A stretch of DNA of 64,000 nt from Hephaestia caeni (GTDB taxonomy: Bacteria > Pseudomonadota > Alphaproteobacteria > Sphingomonadales > Sphingomonadaceae). The first letter of the stretch is position 1; the number at the start of each line of letters is the position of its first letter. The stretch spans positions 62,001 through 126,000 of the forward strand of contig NZ_QXDC01000004.1 in the NCBI RefSeq assembly GCF_003550065.1, given 5' to 3'. A program made the translations under genes and the position numbers. Shown here piece after piece: positions 53,800-63,277 of the stretch. The notes under the pieces were generated by a model. That model was given only the letters and a program-made list of their open reading frames with translations, was not told the DNA's origin and made no database searches.

Positions 53800-55080
53800 A
53801 TGCAAGCGATCCGCGCGTTGGTTACGCGGCACAAATCGGGCGAACGGGTGGGCATCACCTCGATCTGCTCGGCGCACCCGCTGGTGATCGAGGCGACCTT
53901 CGTCCACGCGCTGCGGCACGATCTCCCGATCGTGCTGATCGAAGCGACCTCGAACCAGGTCAATCAGGACGGCGGCTATACCGGCATGGTCCCCGCCGCG
54001 TTCCGGTCGTTCGTCGAAGGGATCGCGGCGCGCGTCGGCTTTCCGCTCGATCGGCTGGTGCTCGGCGGCGATCATCTCGGCCCCAACGCCTGGACGGCGC
54101 TGCCCGCCGAAGCGGCGATGGCGAAGGCCGAGATCATGGTGGCCGATTATGTCCGCGCCGGGTTTCGCAAGATCCACCTCGATTGCTCGATGAGCTGCGC
54201 CGACGATCCGGTTCCCCTTCCCGAACACCTGATCGCCGATCGCGCCGCTCGCCTCTGCCGTGCCGCCGAACAGGCGTTTGACGGTGCGCCCGATGACGCC
54301 CCCGTCTACGTCATCGGCACCGAAGTGCCGGTGCCCGGCGGCGCGGCAGAGGACCTTGATGAACTCGCCGTCACCACCCCCGAGGCCGCGCTCGCCACGG
54401 TCACGATGCACCGAGATCTGTTCCATGAGCGCGGGCTCGGCGCCGCATGGGATCGCGTGGTCGCCACGGTCGTCCAGCCGGGAGTCGAATTCGATCACGA
54501 CAAGGTCGTCGATTATCGCCCCGAGAAAGCGCGCGCGCTGAGCACAGCGATCGAGCCGGTCGATCACATCGTGTTCGAGGCGCATTCGACCGACTATCAA
54601 CCGCCCCAGGCGCTCGCGGCGTTGGTGCGCGATCATTTCGCGGTCCTCAAGGTCGGCCCTGGCGTTACCTTCGCCCTGCGTGAAGCGCTGTGGGCGCTCG
54701 ATGCGATCGAGGCCGAATGGATCGCCGACGGCCGCGCCGCAATGCGCGAGGTGACACTCGCGCGGATGAAGGCCGATCCGGCCAATTGGCGCAAATATTA
54801 TCACGAACAGGGCCGCGCGCTCGATCTTCAGCTCCAATACAGCCTCAGCGACCGGATCCGCTATTACTGGCCCGATCCCGCCATCGTGGCCGCGCAGCAA
54901 ACGCTCTTCGCCAACCTGCGAAGGTCGCCGCCGCCGATGGGACTCGTCAGCCAGTATCTGCCCGCCGCCTTCGCCGCAGTGCGCCGCGACGACATCGCGA
55001 CCGATCCCGCCGCGCTCGTGATCGCCCATATCGGGATCACGCTCGACGCCTATTACGGAGCCTGCTACCCTCATGTCTGA
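53800..55080 (+). CDS. agaZ: Tagatose-bisphosphate aldolase GatZ/KbaZ/AgaZ subunit
   Basis: The 426-residue protein belongs to the GatZ/KbaZ family (SGERVGITSICSAHPLVIEA, NQVNQDGGYTGM, LDRLVLGGDHLGPNAW, KIHLDCSMSC, VIGTEVPVPGGA). In enterobacteria this is the stabilising, non-catalytic partner of class II tagatose-1,6-bisphosphate aldolase; the family has also been labelled tagatose-6-phosphate kinase. No catalytic GatY/KbaY gene is in this window. ATG 53800 has AAAGGAG upstream. The end overlaps agaS by 8 nt. Confidence 0.9.
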   Translation: MQAIRALVTRHKSGERVGITSICSAHPLVIEATFVHALRHDLPIVLIEATSNQVNQDGGYTGMVPAAFRSFVEGIAARVGFPLDRLVLGGDHLGPNAWTALPAEAAMAKAEIMVADYVRAGFRKIHLDCSMSCADDPVPLPEHLIADRAARLCRAAEQAFDGAPDDAPVYVIGTEVPVPGGAAEDLDELAVTTPEAALATVTMHRDLFHERGLGAAWDRVVATVVQPGVEFDHDKVVDYRPEKARALSTAIEPVDHIVFEAHSTDYQPPQALAALVRDHFAVLKVGPGVTFALREALWALDAIEAEWIADGRAAMREVTLARMKADPANWRKYYHEQGRALDLQLQYSLSDRIRYYWPDPAIVAAQQTLFANLRRSPPPMGLVSQYLPAAFAAVRRDDIATDPAALVIAHIGITLDAYYGACYPHV

Positions 55081-56206
55081 TGTGCTCCCGCCGCGCGCCG
55101 ACGCCGCCGAGTGCTGGACGCGGCGTGAAATCTTCCAGCAGCCGCAAACGCTGCGCGACACGCAACGCCTGCTCAGCGATCAGGCGGCGGCGATCGAGCG
55201 TTTCATCAGCCCGCTCCTCGCGCGACCGAACGTGCGCATCGTGCTGACCGGCGCGGGCACCTCCGCCTTCGTCGGCCAATGCCTCGCGCCCTGGCTCGCA
55301 CGCGAGACCGGCCGCAGGGTCGACGCGGTTGCCACCACCGACATCGTCAGCGCGCCCGATCTCTATTGCGAGCGCGACACGCCGACGCTGCTGGTGTCGT
55401 TCGGCCGTTCGGGCAACAGCCCCGAAAGCGTCGCCGCGGTCGACATCGCCAATACCCGGATCGCGCGCGTCCATCATCTCGTCATCACCTGCAACGCCGA
55501 AGGTGCGCTCGCCCGGAATGCGGGGGCCGACAGCTATGTCGTCACCCTGCCCGACGCGGTGAACGACCGCGCGTTCGCGATGACATCGAGCTTCTCGTCG
55601 ATGATGTTCGCCGCTTTGTCGATCCTGTCGGGCATCGGGAAACTGGACGCGCGCGTCGCCGCGATCGCCGACGCGGTCGGGGGCATCCTCGCCGATGGGG
55701 AAGCGCAGATGGCCGCGCTCGCCGCGCAGCGCTTTGCGCGCGTCGTCTATCTCGGCAGCGGCTTGTTCGAAGGGCTGGCACGCGAGGCCGCGCTCAAGTT
55801 GCTCGAACTCACCGACGGCGGCATCGTGACGTTCTTCGACACGCCGATGGGCTTTCGGCACGGCCCGAAGACGGTGGTCAACAAGGACACGCTGATCGTG
55901 GTGTTCGTCTCGAACGATCCGTATACCGCGCGCTATGACCGCGACCTCATCGCCGAACTCCGCCGCGATCGGGTGGCAGGAGCGATCGTGACGATCGCGG
56001 CACACGCGCAGGCCGACGATACGCTCGCGATCCGCCATCTCGACAAGGTTGACGATGCCGATCTGCTGTTCCCTTATATCGTCCCGGCACAGCTCTTCGC
56101 CCTCCACGCCTCGCTCGCGCTGGGCATGACGCCGGACACGCCCAACCTCGCCGGCACCGTCAATCGCGTCGTCCGGGGCGTTCGCATCCATCCCCTCAAG
56201 GCATGA
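55073..56206 (+). CDS. agaS: SIS-domain sugar isomerase/deaminase AgaS
   Basis: The 377-residue protein has two SIS domains (about 40-180 and 215-360) with the sugar-phosphate site VLTGAGTSAFVGQC and SFGRSGNSPESVAAV. It matches AgaS, which converts galactosamine-6-phosphate to tagatose-6-phosphate with release of ammonia. The MGFRHGPKTVVN motif is the usual one for the second domain. It overlaps agaZ by 8 nt and agaK by 4 nt. Confidence 0.9.
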   Translation: MSDVLPPRADAAECWTRREIFQQPQTLRDTQRLLSDQAAAIERFISPLLARPNVRIVLTGAGTSAFVGQCLAPWLARETGRRVDAVATTDIVSAPDLYCERDTPTLLVSFGRSGNSPESVAAVDIANTRIARVHHLVITCNAEGALARNAGADSYVVTLPDAVNDRAFAMTSSFSSMMFAALSILSGIGKLDARVAAIADAVGGILADGEAQMAALAAQRFARVVYLGSGLFEGLAREAALKLLELTDGGIVTFFDTPMGFRHGPKTVVNKDTLIVVFVSNDPYTARYDRDLIAELRRDRVAGAIVTIAAHAQADDTLAIRHLDKVDDADLLFPYIVPAQLFALHASLALGMTPDTPNLAGTVNRVVRGVRIHPLKA

Positions 56207-57147
56207 CCGTCCGCTATTTTCTGGGCGTCGACGGCGGCGGCACCAAGACGCAGTTCGTCTGCATCGACGATGCGGGCAACGTCGTCGCCAGCCACCGCGA
56301 ACCGACGACCTATCATCTCCAGGTCGGGCTCGACGGGGCGGAGCGCGTCCTTCGCGCGGGTGTCGCGGTGATCTGCGGCACGCTCGGCATTTCGCCGACA
56401 GGGTTTGCATACGTCTTCTTCGGTCTGCCCGCGTTCGGCGAGGACGACGAGGTGGACCCGCAGCTCGACCGGCTGTGCGGCGACATCCTCGGCCACGCGC
56501 GCTATCGCTGCGGCAACGACATGGTGTGCGGCTGGGCGGGCTCGCTCGCCTGTGAAGACGGGATCAACATCGTCGCGGGCACCGGGTCGATCGGCTATGG
56601 CGAACGGCAGGGGCGCGCCGCGCGCGTCGGCGGTTGGGGCGAGGTCTTCGGCGACGAGGGCTCGGCCTATTGGATCGCGATCCAGGGGCTCGACGCCTTC
56701 GCGCGGATGAGCGACGGCCGCCTCGCCAAGGGGCCGCTGCACGAGGGTTTCCGCGAAGCGCTGCACCTCGACACCGATCTCGGGCTGTGCGCGGCGATCA
56801 TGGGCGAGCACGGCCTGACGCGCGATGCGATCGCCGGGCTGGCGCCGATCGTCGCCGCGGCCGCCGATCGCGGCGATCGCGCGGCGCGGGCGATCCACCG
56901 CCACGCCGCGATCGAACTCGCCGGTATGGCGGACGCGCTACGCCGCACGCTCGGTTTCGCCGACACCGAGCAGGCGCTGCTGTCCTGGTCGGGCGGCGTC
57001 CTCAACCATGTGGCGGCGGTGCGGGAGGCGTTTTGCGCCCGGCTCGATCGATCGGGCGGCTATTGCGTGATCGAGCCACGTCACGAACCCGGCTACGGCG
57101 CAGCGCTCTACGCGAGGCACCTGCACAAAAACGCTGCATCCGCCTGA
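56203..57147 (+). CDS. agaK: BadF/NAGK-type sugar kinase, candidate GalNAc kinase AgaK
   Basis: The 314-residue ASKHA-fold protein has the phosphate 1 loop GVDGGGTKTQFVCID at the N-terminus, GTGSIGYG as the phosphate 2 loop, the GWGEVFGDEGSAYWI substrate block and the adenosine segment WSGGVLNH. It belongs to the N-acetylglucosamine kinase/BadF group. In the aga operon it probably phosphorylates free GalNAc or galactosamine after import. The start overlaps agaS by ATGA. The specificity is inferred from context. Confidence 0.85.
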   Translation: MTVRYFLGVDGGGTKTQFVCIDDAGNVVASHREPTTYHLQVGLDGAERVLRAGVAVICGTLGISPTGFAYVFFGLPAFGEDDEVDPQLDRLCGDILGHARYRCGNDMVCGWAGSLACEDGINIVAGTGSIGYGERQGRAARVGGWGEVFGDEGSAYWIAIQGLDAFARMSDGRLAKGPLHEGFREALHLDTDLGLCAAIMGEHGLTRDAIAGLAPIVAAAADRGDRAARAIHRHAAIELAGMADALRRTLGFADTEQALLSWSGGVLNHVAAVREAFCARLDRSGGYCVIEPRHEPGYGAALYARHLHKNAASA

Positions 57148-57198
57148 GGGCTTGCCGCCTCGATCGCAGATACCGCGCGACGGCCATCGCCGCCGCCA

Positions 57199-58596
57199 TC
57201 AGAACGTCGCCGTCAGGTCGAAATAACCATAAACAGGGTCGCCGAAGCCGTTGGCGTTGGGCGCGTCGTTCAGGAACCGGCCGTTGATCAGCAAAGCCGC
57301 GCCGGTATCGACCCGCAGCAGCTTGGGGACAATCCAATAGCGCACGCGGCCTTCGATCTGATGGCCGCCGAAACGCCCCGATGCGCCACCGGGGTCGCGC
57401 ACGCCGGTATTGGCGAAGCTGTCGATCGCGCTGTCGAGCCAGTTCGCGCGGTACATCACGAAACCGTCCCAGCGCTTGTCCGGCGTCACCTCCAGCCGGA
57501 CGCCCGGCGAATCGATGTTGTTGCGGCCCAGCGGGCCATAGATGCTGCTCGGCCCGTAATCGGGGCGCCGCACGCCGTAGAGGCTGTCGAACCGGCCGAA
57601 ACCGCCCCCGGCACGATCGCCGCTCGCCCGGTCATATTCGATCGAAACCCGCGGCGTCCACGCGATGTCGAACTGATGGCCGATCTCGGCATGGACGAAA
57701 TAGGCCGACACGTCCTGCTCGGGCGCTGTCGCCGTCGTGCCGGTACGGGCGCGGCCAAACTGATAGGCGCCCTCGATCTCGAAATCGGTCTTGCCCGGCT
57801 TGGGGTCGGAGAAAATGCGAATCCCCGGCGTATAGAGATGGCGATTTTTGGTCGGATAATCAGGCGAATCGCGCTCGGTCAGCCCATAGAAATAGAAATC
57901 GAGATTGGCGCGGCCCGCAAGCGCCGGCTTGTTGAGGAAGCCGCCCCAGAAGGCGACGTCGAAACTCTCGCGATCCCACATCACCTTGTTGTCGAGGATA
58001 CCGGCCTTGTCGCCCGGCAGGCGATTGAGCGGCAGCGCGTAGAAGGCGGTGAGATAGGTCTTGTCGGCGCCGCGGAATTCGGCACGGATGCCGGCGAACG
58101 CGTTGGTCGCGTTACGGAAATTGTTGCGCCCCACCAGGCGACGAGATCCCAGATCCATCGTGAACCGTCCGACATCGACGCTGGTCGAAGAGCCACTGCC
58201 CAGCGCATCGTCGAGATCGACTCCGACATAGCCCTGGATCAGTTCGGCCGCATTGACCTCGCCGGTCGATACCGAACTGCCCGCATCGTCGAAATAGGCG
58301 CGTGAATCCATGATCTCGCCGCCGATCCGGATCGGCCCGGTGTCATATTCGGCGAACAGCGTTGTGCGCAGCACGACGAGATCGTCATGCCGGTCGAGCC
58401 CGGGGCGGAACTGGTTGCCGAGCACTTCGTACCGGCCGCGCACGCTGCCCGAGATCGTCAGGCCATCGGGATCGCCCAGCGCCTGCTGAAGCGTGAACGG
58501 CGCGTCCTTCTTTTCCTGTTGGTCCTGCGCCCGCGCGGGCACAGTAGCGCTCGCCGAGGCAAGCAGGGCGGCTATCAAAACGGGGCGTGCGATCAT
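57199..58596 (-). CDS. Alginate-export-type outer membrane porin
   Basis: The 465-residue protein has a signal peptide (ending ARAQ) and a beta-barrel with the family features RGRYEVLGNQFRPG, FTMDLGSRRLVGRNNFRNATN and a final Phe (FDLTATF). The alginate-export group (AlgE-like 18-strand barrels) also serves as general solute porins. It lies downstream of the sulfate ABC operon on the same strand and converges with agaK. It may aid uptake for either system. The substrate is unknown. Confidence 0.85.
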   Translation of the reverse strand: MIARPVLIAALLASASATVPARAQDQQEKKDAPFTLQQALGDPDGLTISGSVRGRYEVLGNQFRPGLDRHDDLVVLRTTLFAEYDTGPIRIGGEIMDSRAYFDDAGSSVSTGEVNAAELIQGYVGVDLDDALGSGSSTSVDVGRFTMDLGSRRLVGRNNFRNATNAFAGIRAEFRGADKTYLTAFYALPLNRLPGDKAGILDNKVMWDRESFDVAFWGGFLNKPALAGRANLDFYFYGLTERDSPDYPTKNRHLYTPGIRIFSDPKPGKTDFEIEGAYQFGRARTGTTATAPEQDVSAYFVHAEIGHQFDIAWTPRVSIEYDRASGDRAGGGFGRFDSLYGVRRPDYGPSSIYGPLGRNNIDSPGVRLEVTPDKRWDGFVMYRANWLDSAIDSFANTGVRDPGGASGRFGGHQIEGRVRYWIVPKLLRVDTGAALLINGRFLNDAPNANGFGDPVYGYFDLTATF

Positions 58597-58654
58597 AAGT
58601 CCTCCAGATGGATCGCGACGCCTCCGGTGGTCCGGTCGGCATCAGGAGTGGTGG

Positions 58655-58834
58655 TCAGGTGCCCAAGCGGTGCTTTTCGCTGATCTCGATCAGGGTCACC
58701 CGGCCTTCGTGAACGGTGAGCGCGACGCTGCCGAAGCGCAGCCGTCGCAGCGCGTCGCGTACCGCGGCAACCGCGCGCTCGATCTGCGCGTCGTCGGCAT
58801 TGGCGGCGGCCAGGCGCTGCGGTGCCAGGCTCAT
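58655..58834 (-). CDS. YezD family (DUF2292) small protein
   Basis: A 59-residue protein starting at ATG 58834 ([20 protein letters not shown]). The family core is [20 protein letters not shown] followed by [14 protein letters not shown]2292/YezD proteins are found next to sulfate or sulfonate uptake genes in many bacteria. Its start overlaps the cysA stop by ATGA, so it is the last gene of the sulfate operon. It is easily missed because of its length. The function is unknown. Confidence 0.85.
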   Translation of the reverse strand: MSLAPQRLAAANADDAQIERAVAAVRDALRRLRFGSVALTVHEGRVTLIEISEKHRLGT

Positions 58835-59889
58835 GCCGCCCGCGCCCCGGCGATGCGGTCGGCAAAGACGCGCGCTCGTGTGGGAACGATACGGATTGCC
58901 TGTCCGGGCGTTGGCGCCGCGTCGGGCGCGACATCAAGCTCGATCGGGCCGGAAACGCCGTCGATCGCGCTCTCGACGCGGACCCGCCCTTCACGCGGAC
59001 GCACGAGCGAGACGATCGCGTCGATCCCCACCTCGTCGACGCTACCGATCCGCGCGTCGTGCGGCCGGAAGAACAATTCGCCCGGCCCGCGCACCCCGTT
59101 TGCATCGACGTCGAGCGCGCTGCCGCGAAAGATCGCCTTGCCGTCAGCCGCCGTCACCGGGATGCGGTTCGATTCGCCCACAAAGTCGAACACGAAGGCA
59201 TTGGCGGGCGCGTCATAGACCTCGGCGGGCGTCCCGATCTGTTCGATCGCGCCGTTGCTCATCACGACGACGCGGTCGGCGACCTCGAGCGCTTCCCCCT
59301 GATCATGCGTCACGAAGATCGATGTCAGCCCGACGCGATCGTGGAAACCGCGCAGCCAGTGGCGCAATTCCTTGCGCACCTTGGCGTCGAGCGCGCCGAA
59401 CGGCTCATCGAGCAGCAGCAGGGTGGGGTCGACCGCGAGCGCACGCGCCAGCGCCACGCGCTGCCGCTGCCCGCCCGAAAGCTGCGCCGGCAGCCGGTTG
59501 CCGAGATCGCCCAACTGGACGAGATCAAGCAATTCCTGCGCTCGCGCGCGGATCGCACGGCGCGACGGCCGCTCGCGCCGCGGTCGCACCGACAGGCCGA
59601 AGCCGATATTCTCCGCCACCGTCATATGCTTGAACAGTGCATATTGTTGAAACACGAAGCCGATCCGTCGCTCGGCGACGCTCAGCCCGGTGATGTCCGA
59701 ACCCTCGAAATGGACTGTCCCCCGTTCGGGAAACTCGAGCCCCGCGATGATCCTCAGCAACGTCGTCTTGCCCGATCCCGACGGCCCGAGCAGCGCGAGG
59801 AACTCACCCGGCCGCGCGGTGAGGTTGATGTCGGTTAGCGCGGTGAACGCGCCGAACCGCTTCGAGATGTCGGTCAGCCTGATGCTCAA
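58831..59889 (-). CDS. cysA: Sulfate/thiosulfate ABC transporter ATP-binding protein
   Basis: The 352-residue protein has a complete ABC ATPase domain (Walker [15 protein letters not shown]-loop [12 protein letters not shown], signature [15 protein letters not shown], Walker [13 protein letters not shown], His-loop [10 protein letters not shown]) and a C-terminal TOBE-like domain typical of CysA. The likely start is TTG 59889, overlapping the cysW stop by TTGA, with GGGAGGA 7 nt upstream. An 11-codon-longer frame is open but overlaps cysW. Confidence 0.93.
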   Translation of the reverse strand: MSIRLTDISKRFGAFTALTDINLTARPGEFLALLGPSGSGKTTLLRIIAGLEFPERGTVHFEGSDITGLSVAERRIGFVFQQYALFKHMTVAENIGFGLSVRPRRERPSRRAIRARAQELLDLVQLGDLGNRLPAQLSGGQRQRVALARALAVDPTLLLLDEPFGALDAKVRKELRHWLRGFHDRVGLTSIFVTHDQGEALEVADRVVVMSNGAIEQIGTPAEVYDAPANAFVFDFVGESNRIPVTAADGKAIFRGSALDVDANGVRGPGELFFRPHDARIGSVDEVGIDAIVSLVRPREGRVRVESAIDGVSGPIELDVAPDAAPTPGQAIRIVPTRARVFADRIAGARAA

Positions 59890-60719
59890 TATCCTGTCCT
59901 CCCGTGGATGCCGTAGCGCCATTCGAGGATGCTCTTGAGCGTCAGGGTCACCAGCGCGAGCAGCGCCAGCAGCGACGCCACCGCGAACGCGGCGGCGAAA
60001 TTATACTCGTTGTAGAGAATCTCGACATGGAGCGGCATCGTGTTGGTCTTGCCGCGGATATGGCCCGAGACGACCGACACCGCGCCGAATTCGCCCATCG
60101 CCCGCGCGTTGCACAGCAGCACGCCGTAAAGCAGTCCCCAGCGGATATTGGGCAGCGTCACGCGGCGAAACGTCTGCCACCCGCTCGCCCCCAGCGACAG
60201 CGCAGCCTCCTCGTCGTCGCGCCCCTGTTCCTGCATCAGCGGGATCAGTTCGCGCGCGACGAAGGGAAAGGTGATGAACATCGTCGCCAGCACGAGCCCG
60301 GGCACGGCGAAGATGATCTCGACATCGTGCGCGCGCAGCCACGGGCCGAACCAGCCCTGCGCTCCGAACAGCAGCACATAGATCAGCCCCGAGACCACCG
60401 GCGAGACCGAGAACGGCAGGTCGATCAGCGTGATCAGCACACTTTTGCCGCGAAAATCGAACTTGGCGATCGCCCAACTCGCGGCCAGCCCGAAGACGAT
60501 GTTGAGCGGCACGCTGATCGCCGCGACCAGCAAGGTCAGCCGCACCGCCGACAATGCATCGCGCTCGATCAGCGCGGCGCCGTAAGCGGCAAATCCCTTC
60601 GACAGCGCCTCGGCGAACACCGCCACCAGCGGCGCGACGAGAAACACGCCCAGAAAGGCGAGCGCGATGCCGAGCAGCGCGGCGCGCGCGAGCGGGGTCG
60701 ATGCGGCGCCGCGCGTCAT
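59886..60719 (-). CDS. cysW: Sulfate ABC transporter permease CysW
   Basis: The 277-residue inner membrane protein has six helices and the EAA loop for coupling to CysA ([20 protein letters not shown]). CysW traits are [16 protein letters not shown] and the C-terminal [24 protein letters not shown] 60719 overlaps the cysT stop by ATGA. Confidence 0.94.
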   Translation of the reverse strand: MTRGAASTPLARAALLGIALAFLGVFLVAPLVAVFAEALSKGFAAYGAALIERDALSAVRLTLLVAAISVPLNIVFGLAASWAIAKFDFRGKSVLITLIDLPFSVSPVVSGLIYVLLFGAQGWFGPWLRAHDVEIIFAVPGLVLATMFITFPFVARELIPLMQEQGRDDEEAALSLGASGWQTFRRVTLPNIRWGLLYGVLLCNARAMGEFGAVSVVSGHIRGKTNTMPLHVEILYNEYNFAAAFAVASLLALLALVTLTLKSILEWRYGIHGRTGY

Positions 60720-61603
60720 GCCATCCCCCGCTTGCGCGACCAGACCTGGATCAGGTTGATCAGCAGCAGCAGCGCGAACGACGCGATCAGCATCACCGCC
60801 GCGATCGCGGTCGCGCCCGCATAATCGAACTGTTCGAGCTGGGTGACGATCAGCAACGGCGCGATCTCGGTGCGATACGGCATGTTGCCCGCGATGAAGA
60901 TCAGCGAACCATATTCGCCCACGCCACGCGCGAAGGCGAGCGCGAAGCCGGTCAGCAGCGCCGGGCCGATCGCGGGCAGGATGATGCGATGGAAGGTCTG
61001 CCACCCGCTCGCGCCGAGCGTCGCGGCGGCTTCCTCGACATCCTGGCCGAGATCGGCCAGCACCGGCTCGACCGAGCGCACCACGAACGGGAGCCCGATG
61101 AAGACCAGCGCCACCACCACGCCTATGGGCGTGAACGCCACCTTGATCCCGAGCGGCGCGAGTAGGCCGCCGAACCAGCCGTTATCGGCATAAAGCGCGG
61201 TGAGCGCGATGCCGGCGACCGCGGTGGGCAGCGCGAAGGGCAGGTCGACCAGCGCGTTGACGATGCGCTTGCCGGGAAAATCCTGCCGCACCAGCACCCA
61301 GGCGACCAGCATCCCGAAGACGGTGTTGATTCCCCCCGCTGCCAGCGAGGCGCCGAAGCTCAGTTGATACGCCTTGAGCGCGCGCGCCGAGAGGCCGACC
61401 GCGACGAAATCGTCCCAGCCCATGCCCGCGGCGCGGATGAAGATCGTGGTCAGCGGAACGAGGACGATCAGCGACAGCCACGTGATCGTAAACCCCAGCG
61501 TAAGCCCGAATCCGGGAATGACCCTGCGATGATTGGATTTGGGTGACGAGCGGTGCCACGCCCGCCCGTCACCCATGTCGATCGCCATCTCCGCCGACTG
61601 CAT
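60716..61603 (-). CDS. cysT: Sulfate ABC transporter permease CysT
   Basis: The 295-residue permease has six helices, an EAA loop ([20 protein letters not shown]) and the CysT features GFTITWLSLIVLVPL, LVDLPFALPTAVAGIALTAL and ARGVGEYGSLIFIAGNMPY. The N-terminal 30 residues are polar and precede the first helix. ATG 61603 lies 6 nt after the stop of the binding-protein gene. It forms the channel with CysW. Confidence 0.94.
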   Translation of the reverse strand: MQSAEMAIDMGDGRAWHRSSPKSNHRRVIPGFGLTLGFTITWLSLIVLVPLTTIFIRAAGMGWDDFVAVGLSARALKAYQLSFGASLAAGGINTVFGMLVAWVLVRQDFPGKRIVNALVDLPFALPTAVAGIALTALYADNGWFGGLLAPLGIKVAFTPIGVVVALVFIGLPFVVRSVEPVLADLGQDVEEAAATLGASGWQTFHRIILPAIGPALLTGFALAFARGVGEYGSLIFIAGNMPYRTEIAPLLIVTQLEQFDYAGATAIAAVMLIASFALLLLINLIQVWSRKRGMA

Positions 61604-61609
61604 GGGAGC

Positions 61610-62695
61610 TTAGCGTTTGATGCCGGAGAAGATGCGATCGAACACCCCGCCGTCCGCGAAATAGGTCGTCTGCGCTTGCTGCCAGCCGCCGAAATCCTTG
61701 ATCGTCACCAGATCGAGCTTCGGGAAGGTGCCGGCATATTTGGCTGCCACATCGGCGTTGCGCGGGCGATAATAGTTTTTGGCGATCAGTTCCTGCGCCT
61801 CGGGCGTGTAGAGGAACTTGAGATATGCCTCGGCCACGGCGGTCGTGCCGTGCTTGGTCGCGTTGGCGTCGACCAGCGCGACCGACGGTTCGGCGAGGAT
61901 CGAGATCGACGGCACGACGATATCGAACTTGCCGGCGCCCAGCTCCTTTTGCGCCAGGAATGCCTCGTTCTCCCAGGCAAGCAACACGTCGCCGATGCCG
62001 CGTTCGACGAAGGTCGTCGTCGCCCCGCGCGCGCCCGAATCGAGCACCGGCACGTGACCGAAGAGGTCGCCGACGAATTTCTCCGCCGCCGCGTCCGACC
62101 CGCCGGTCTTGCGACCGTACGCCCAGGCCGCGAGGAAATTCCACCGCGCGCCGCCGCTCGTCTTGGGATTGGGCGTGATCACCGCCACGCCGGGCTTCAC
62201 CAGATCGCCCCAATCCCGGATATGCTTGGGGTTGCCCTTGCGGACGAGAAACACGATCGTCGAGGTGTAGGGCGCGCTGGCATCGGGCAGGCGCTGCTCC
62301 CAGTCCCTGGCGAGCACATTGCTGTTCTGCGCGATCGCATCGACGTCATAGGCGAGCGCCAGCGTGACGACATCGGCCTCGAGCCCGTCGATCACCGCGC
62401 GCGATTGCTTGCCCGAGCCGCCGTGGCTCATGTTGATCGTCACGTCCTGGCCGTGCTCGGCCTTCCACTGCGCGGCGAACGCGGCGTTGATGTCTTTGTA
62501 AAGCTCGCGCGTCGGATCGTAGGAGACGTTGAGCAGCTCGATCGCGCCACCGTTCGCCGCTTTGTCGGCCGACGTCTTGGAGCCGCAGCCGGCCAACGCG
62601 AAGACGGCCAGCGCCCCGATCGCCGCCCCGAACCAGCGCCGACCGCGCGCGCGCGGCTGCGAAACCTGTAGAAAACGCTGTCCCCGTTCGATCAT
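61610..62695 (-). CDS. sbp: Sulfate-binding protein with a lipoprotein signal
   Basis: The 361-residue substrate-binding protein has the Sbp/CysP pattern: [43 protein letters not shown], and [18 protein letters not shown]. The N-terminus reads [13 protein letters not shown], with a lipobox LAGC (Cys37), so the protein should be lipid-anchored rather than freely periplasmic as in E. coli. Delivery of sulfate to CysTWA is its role. It is the first gene of the operon, behind an inverted repeat. Confidence 0.92.
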   Translation of the reverse strand: MIERGQRFLQVSQPRARGRRWFGAAIGALAVFALAGCGSKTSADKAANGGAIELLNVSYDPTRELYKDINAAFAAQWKAEHGQDVTINMSHGGSGKQSRAVIDGLEADVVTLALAYDVDAIAQNSNVLARDWEQRLPDASAPYTSTIVFLVRKGNPKHIRDWGDLVKPGVAVITPNPKTSGGARWNFLAAWAYGRKTGGSDAAAEKFVGDLFGHVPVLDSGARGATTTFVERGIGDVLLAWENEAFLAQKELGAGKFDIVVPSISILAEPSVALVDANATKHGTTAVAEAYLKFLYTPEAQELIAKNYYRPRNADVAAKYAGTFPKLDLVTIKDFGGWQQAQTTYFADGGVFDRIFSGIKR

Positions 62696-62726
62696 CAGTG
62701 CCTCCAGAGCCGTTAAGCCCTTATAA

Positions 62727-62743
62727 CCTACCTGTGTAGTAGG
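62727..62743. promoter_or_regulatory. Inverted repeat before the sulfate operon, candidate Rrf2/CymR-type site
   Basis: CCTAC-N7-GTAGG is a perfect inverted repeat in the 71-nt gap between the Rrf2 regulator gene and sbp. It lies 31 nt before the sbp start, with a TATAAG-like stretch just downstream on the coding strand. The position overlaps a likely promoter, as expected for a repressor that senses sulfur status. Confidence 0.5.
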
Positions 62744-62766
62744 CTAAAGCAACTGAAGTTTCGCTT

Positions 62767-63225
62767 TCAGGCGCTTCGGCGTGCGCTTTTGTCGTCCTGG
62801 CGCTCGCCCTCCTCGCGCGTCAACGCATGGCCGAGCGTGCGGTTATCGAGAATCGCCCGATACGCATCATAGGCGCGGCCGAATTCGCGTCGGATGTCGC
62901 ACGCCTGTTCGTTGACGCAATCCTCGCACCGCCGATAGGCCTGGCGCGACAGGCAAGGCAGCGGCGCCAACGGACCTTCGAACAGGCGCAAAACCTCGCC
63001 GAAGGTGATCATATCGGCGGGGCGCAGCATCACATAGCCGCCGTGCTTGCCGCGGCGACTCTCGAGCAACCCGGCATTGCGAAGATCGACGAGGATCTGT
63101 TCGAGGAACTTGTGTGGGATGGCGTGGCGCGTCGCGATCTCGGCGCTCGTCAGCGGCTGGCCATCGGGCATCTCGGCAATGGCGAGCAGCGCCCGGAACG
63201 CATAACGGGCCTTGTTGGAGATCAT
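62767..63225 (-). CDS. Rrf2 family transcriptional regulator
   Basis: The 152-residue regulator has a winged helix (MISNKARYAFRALLAIAEMP, HAIPHKFLEQILVDLRNAGL, SRRGKHGGYVML) and a C-terminal segment with clustered cysteines (CLSRQAYRRCEDCVNEQAC, four Cys). Family members bind Fe-S clusters (IscR, NsrR) or sense cysteine synthesis (CymR). The cysteine spacing suggests a cluster or thiol sensor. Its position right before the sulfate operon, with an inverted repeat between, indicates control of sulfate uptake. Confidence 0.9.
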   Translation of the reverse strand: MISNKARYAFRALLAIAEMPDGQPLTSAEIATRHAIPHKFLEQILVDLRNAGLLESRRGKHGGYVMLRPADMITFGEVLRLFEGPLAPLPCLSRQAYRRCEDCVNEQACDIRREFGRAYDAYRAILDNRTLGHALTREEGERQDDKSARRSA

Positions 63226-63277
63226 CGAACAAATCCTAGTGGAAATATGGGGAACCTAGCAGAATTTTGGGCGGCTG

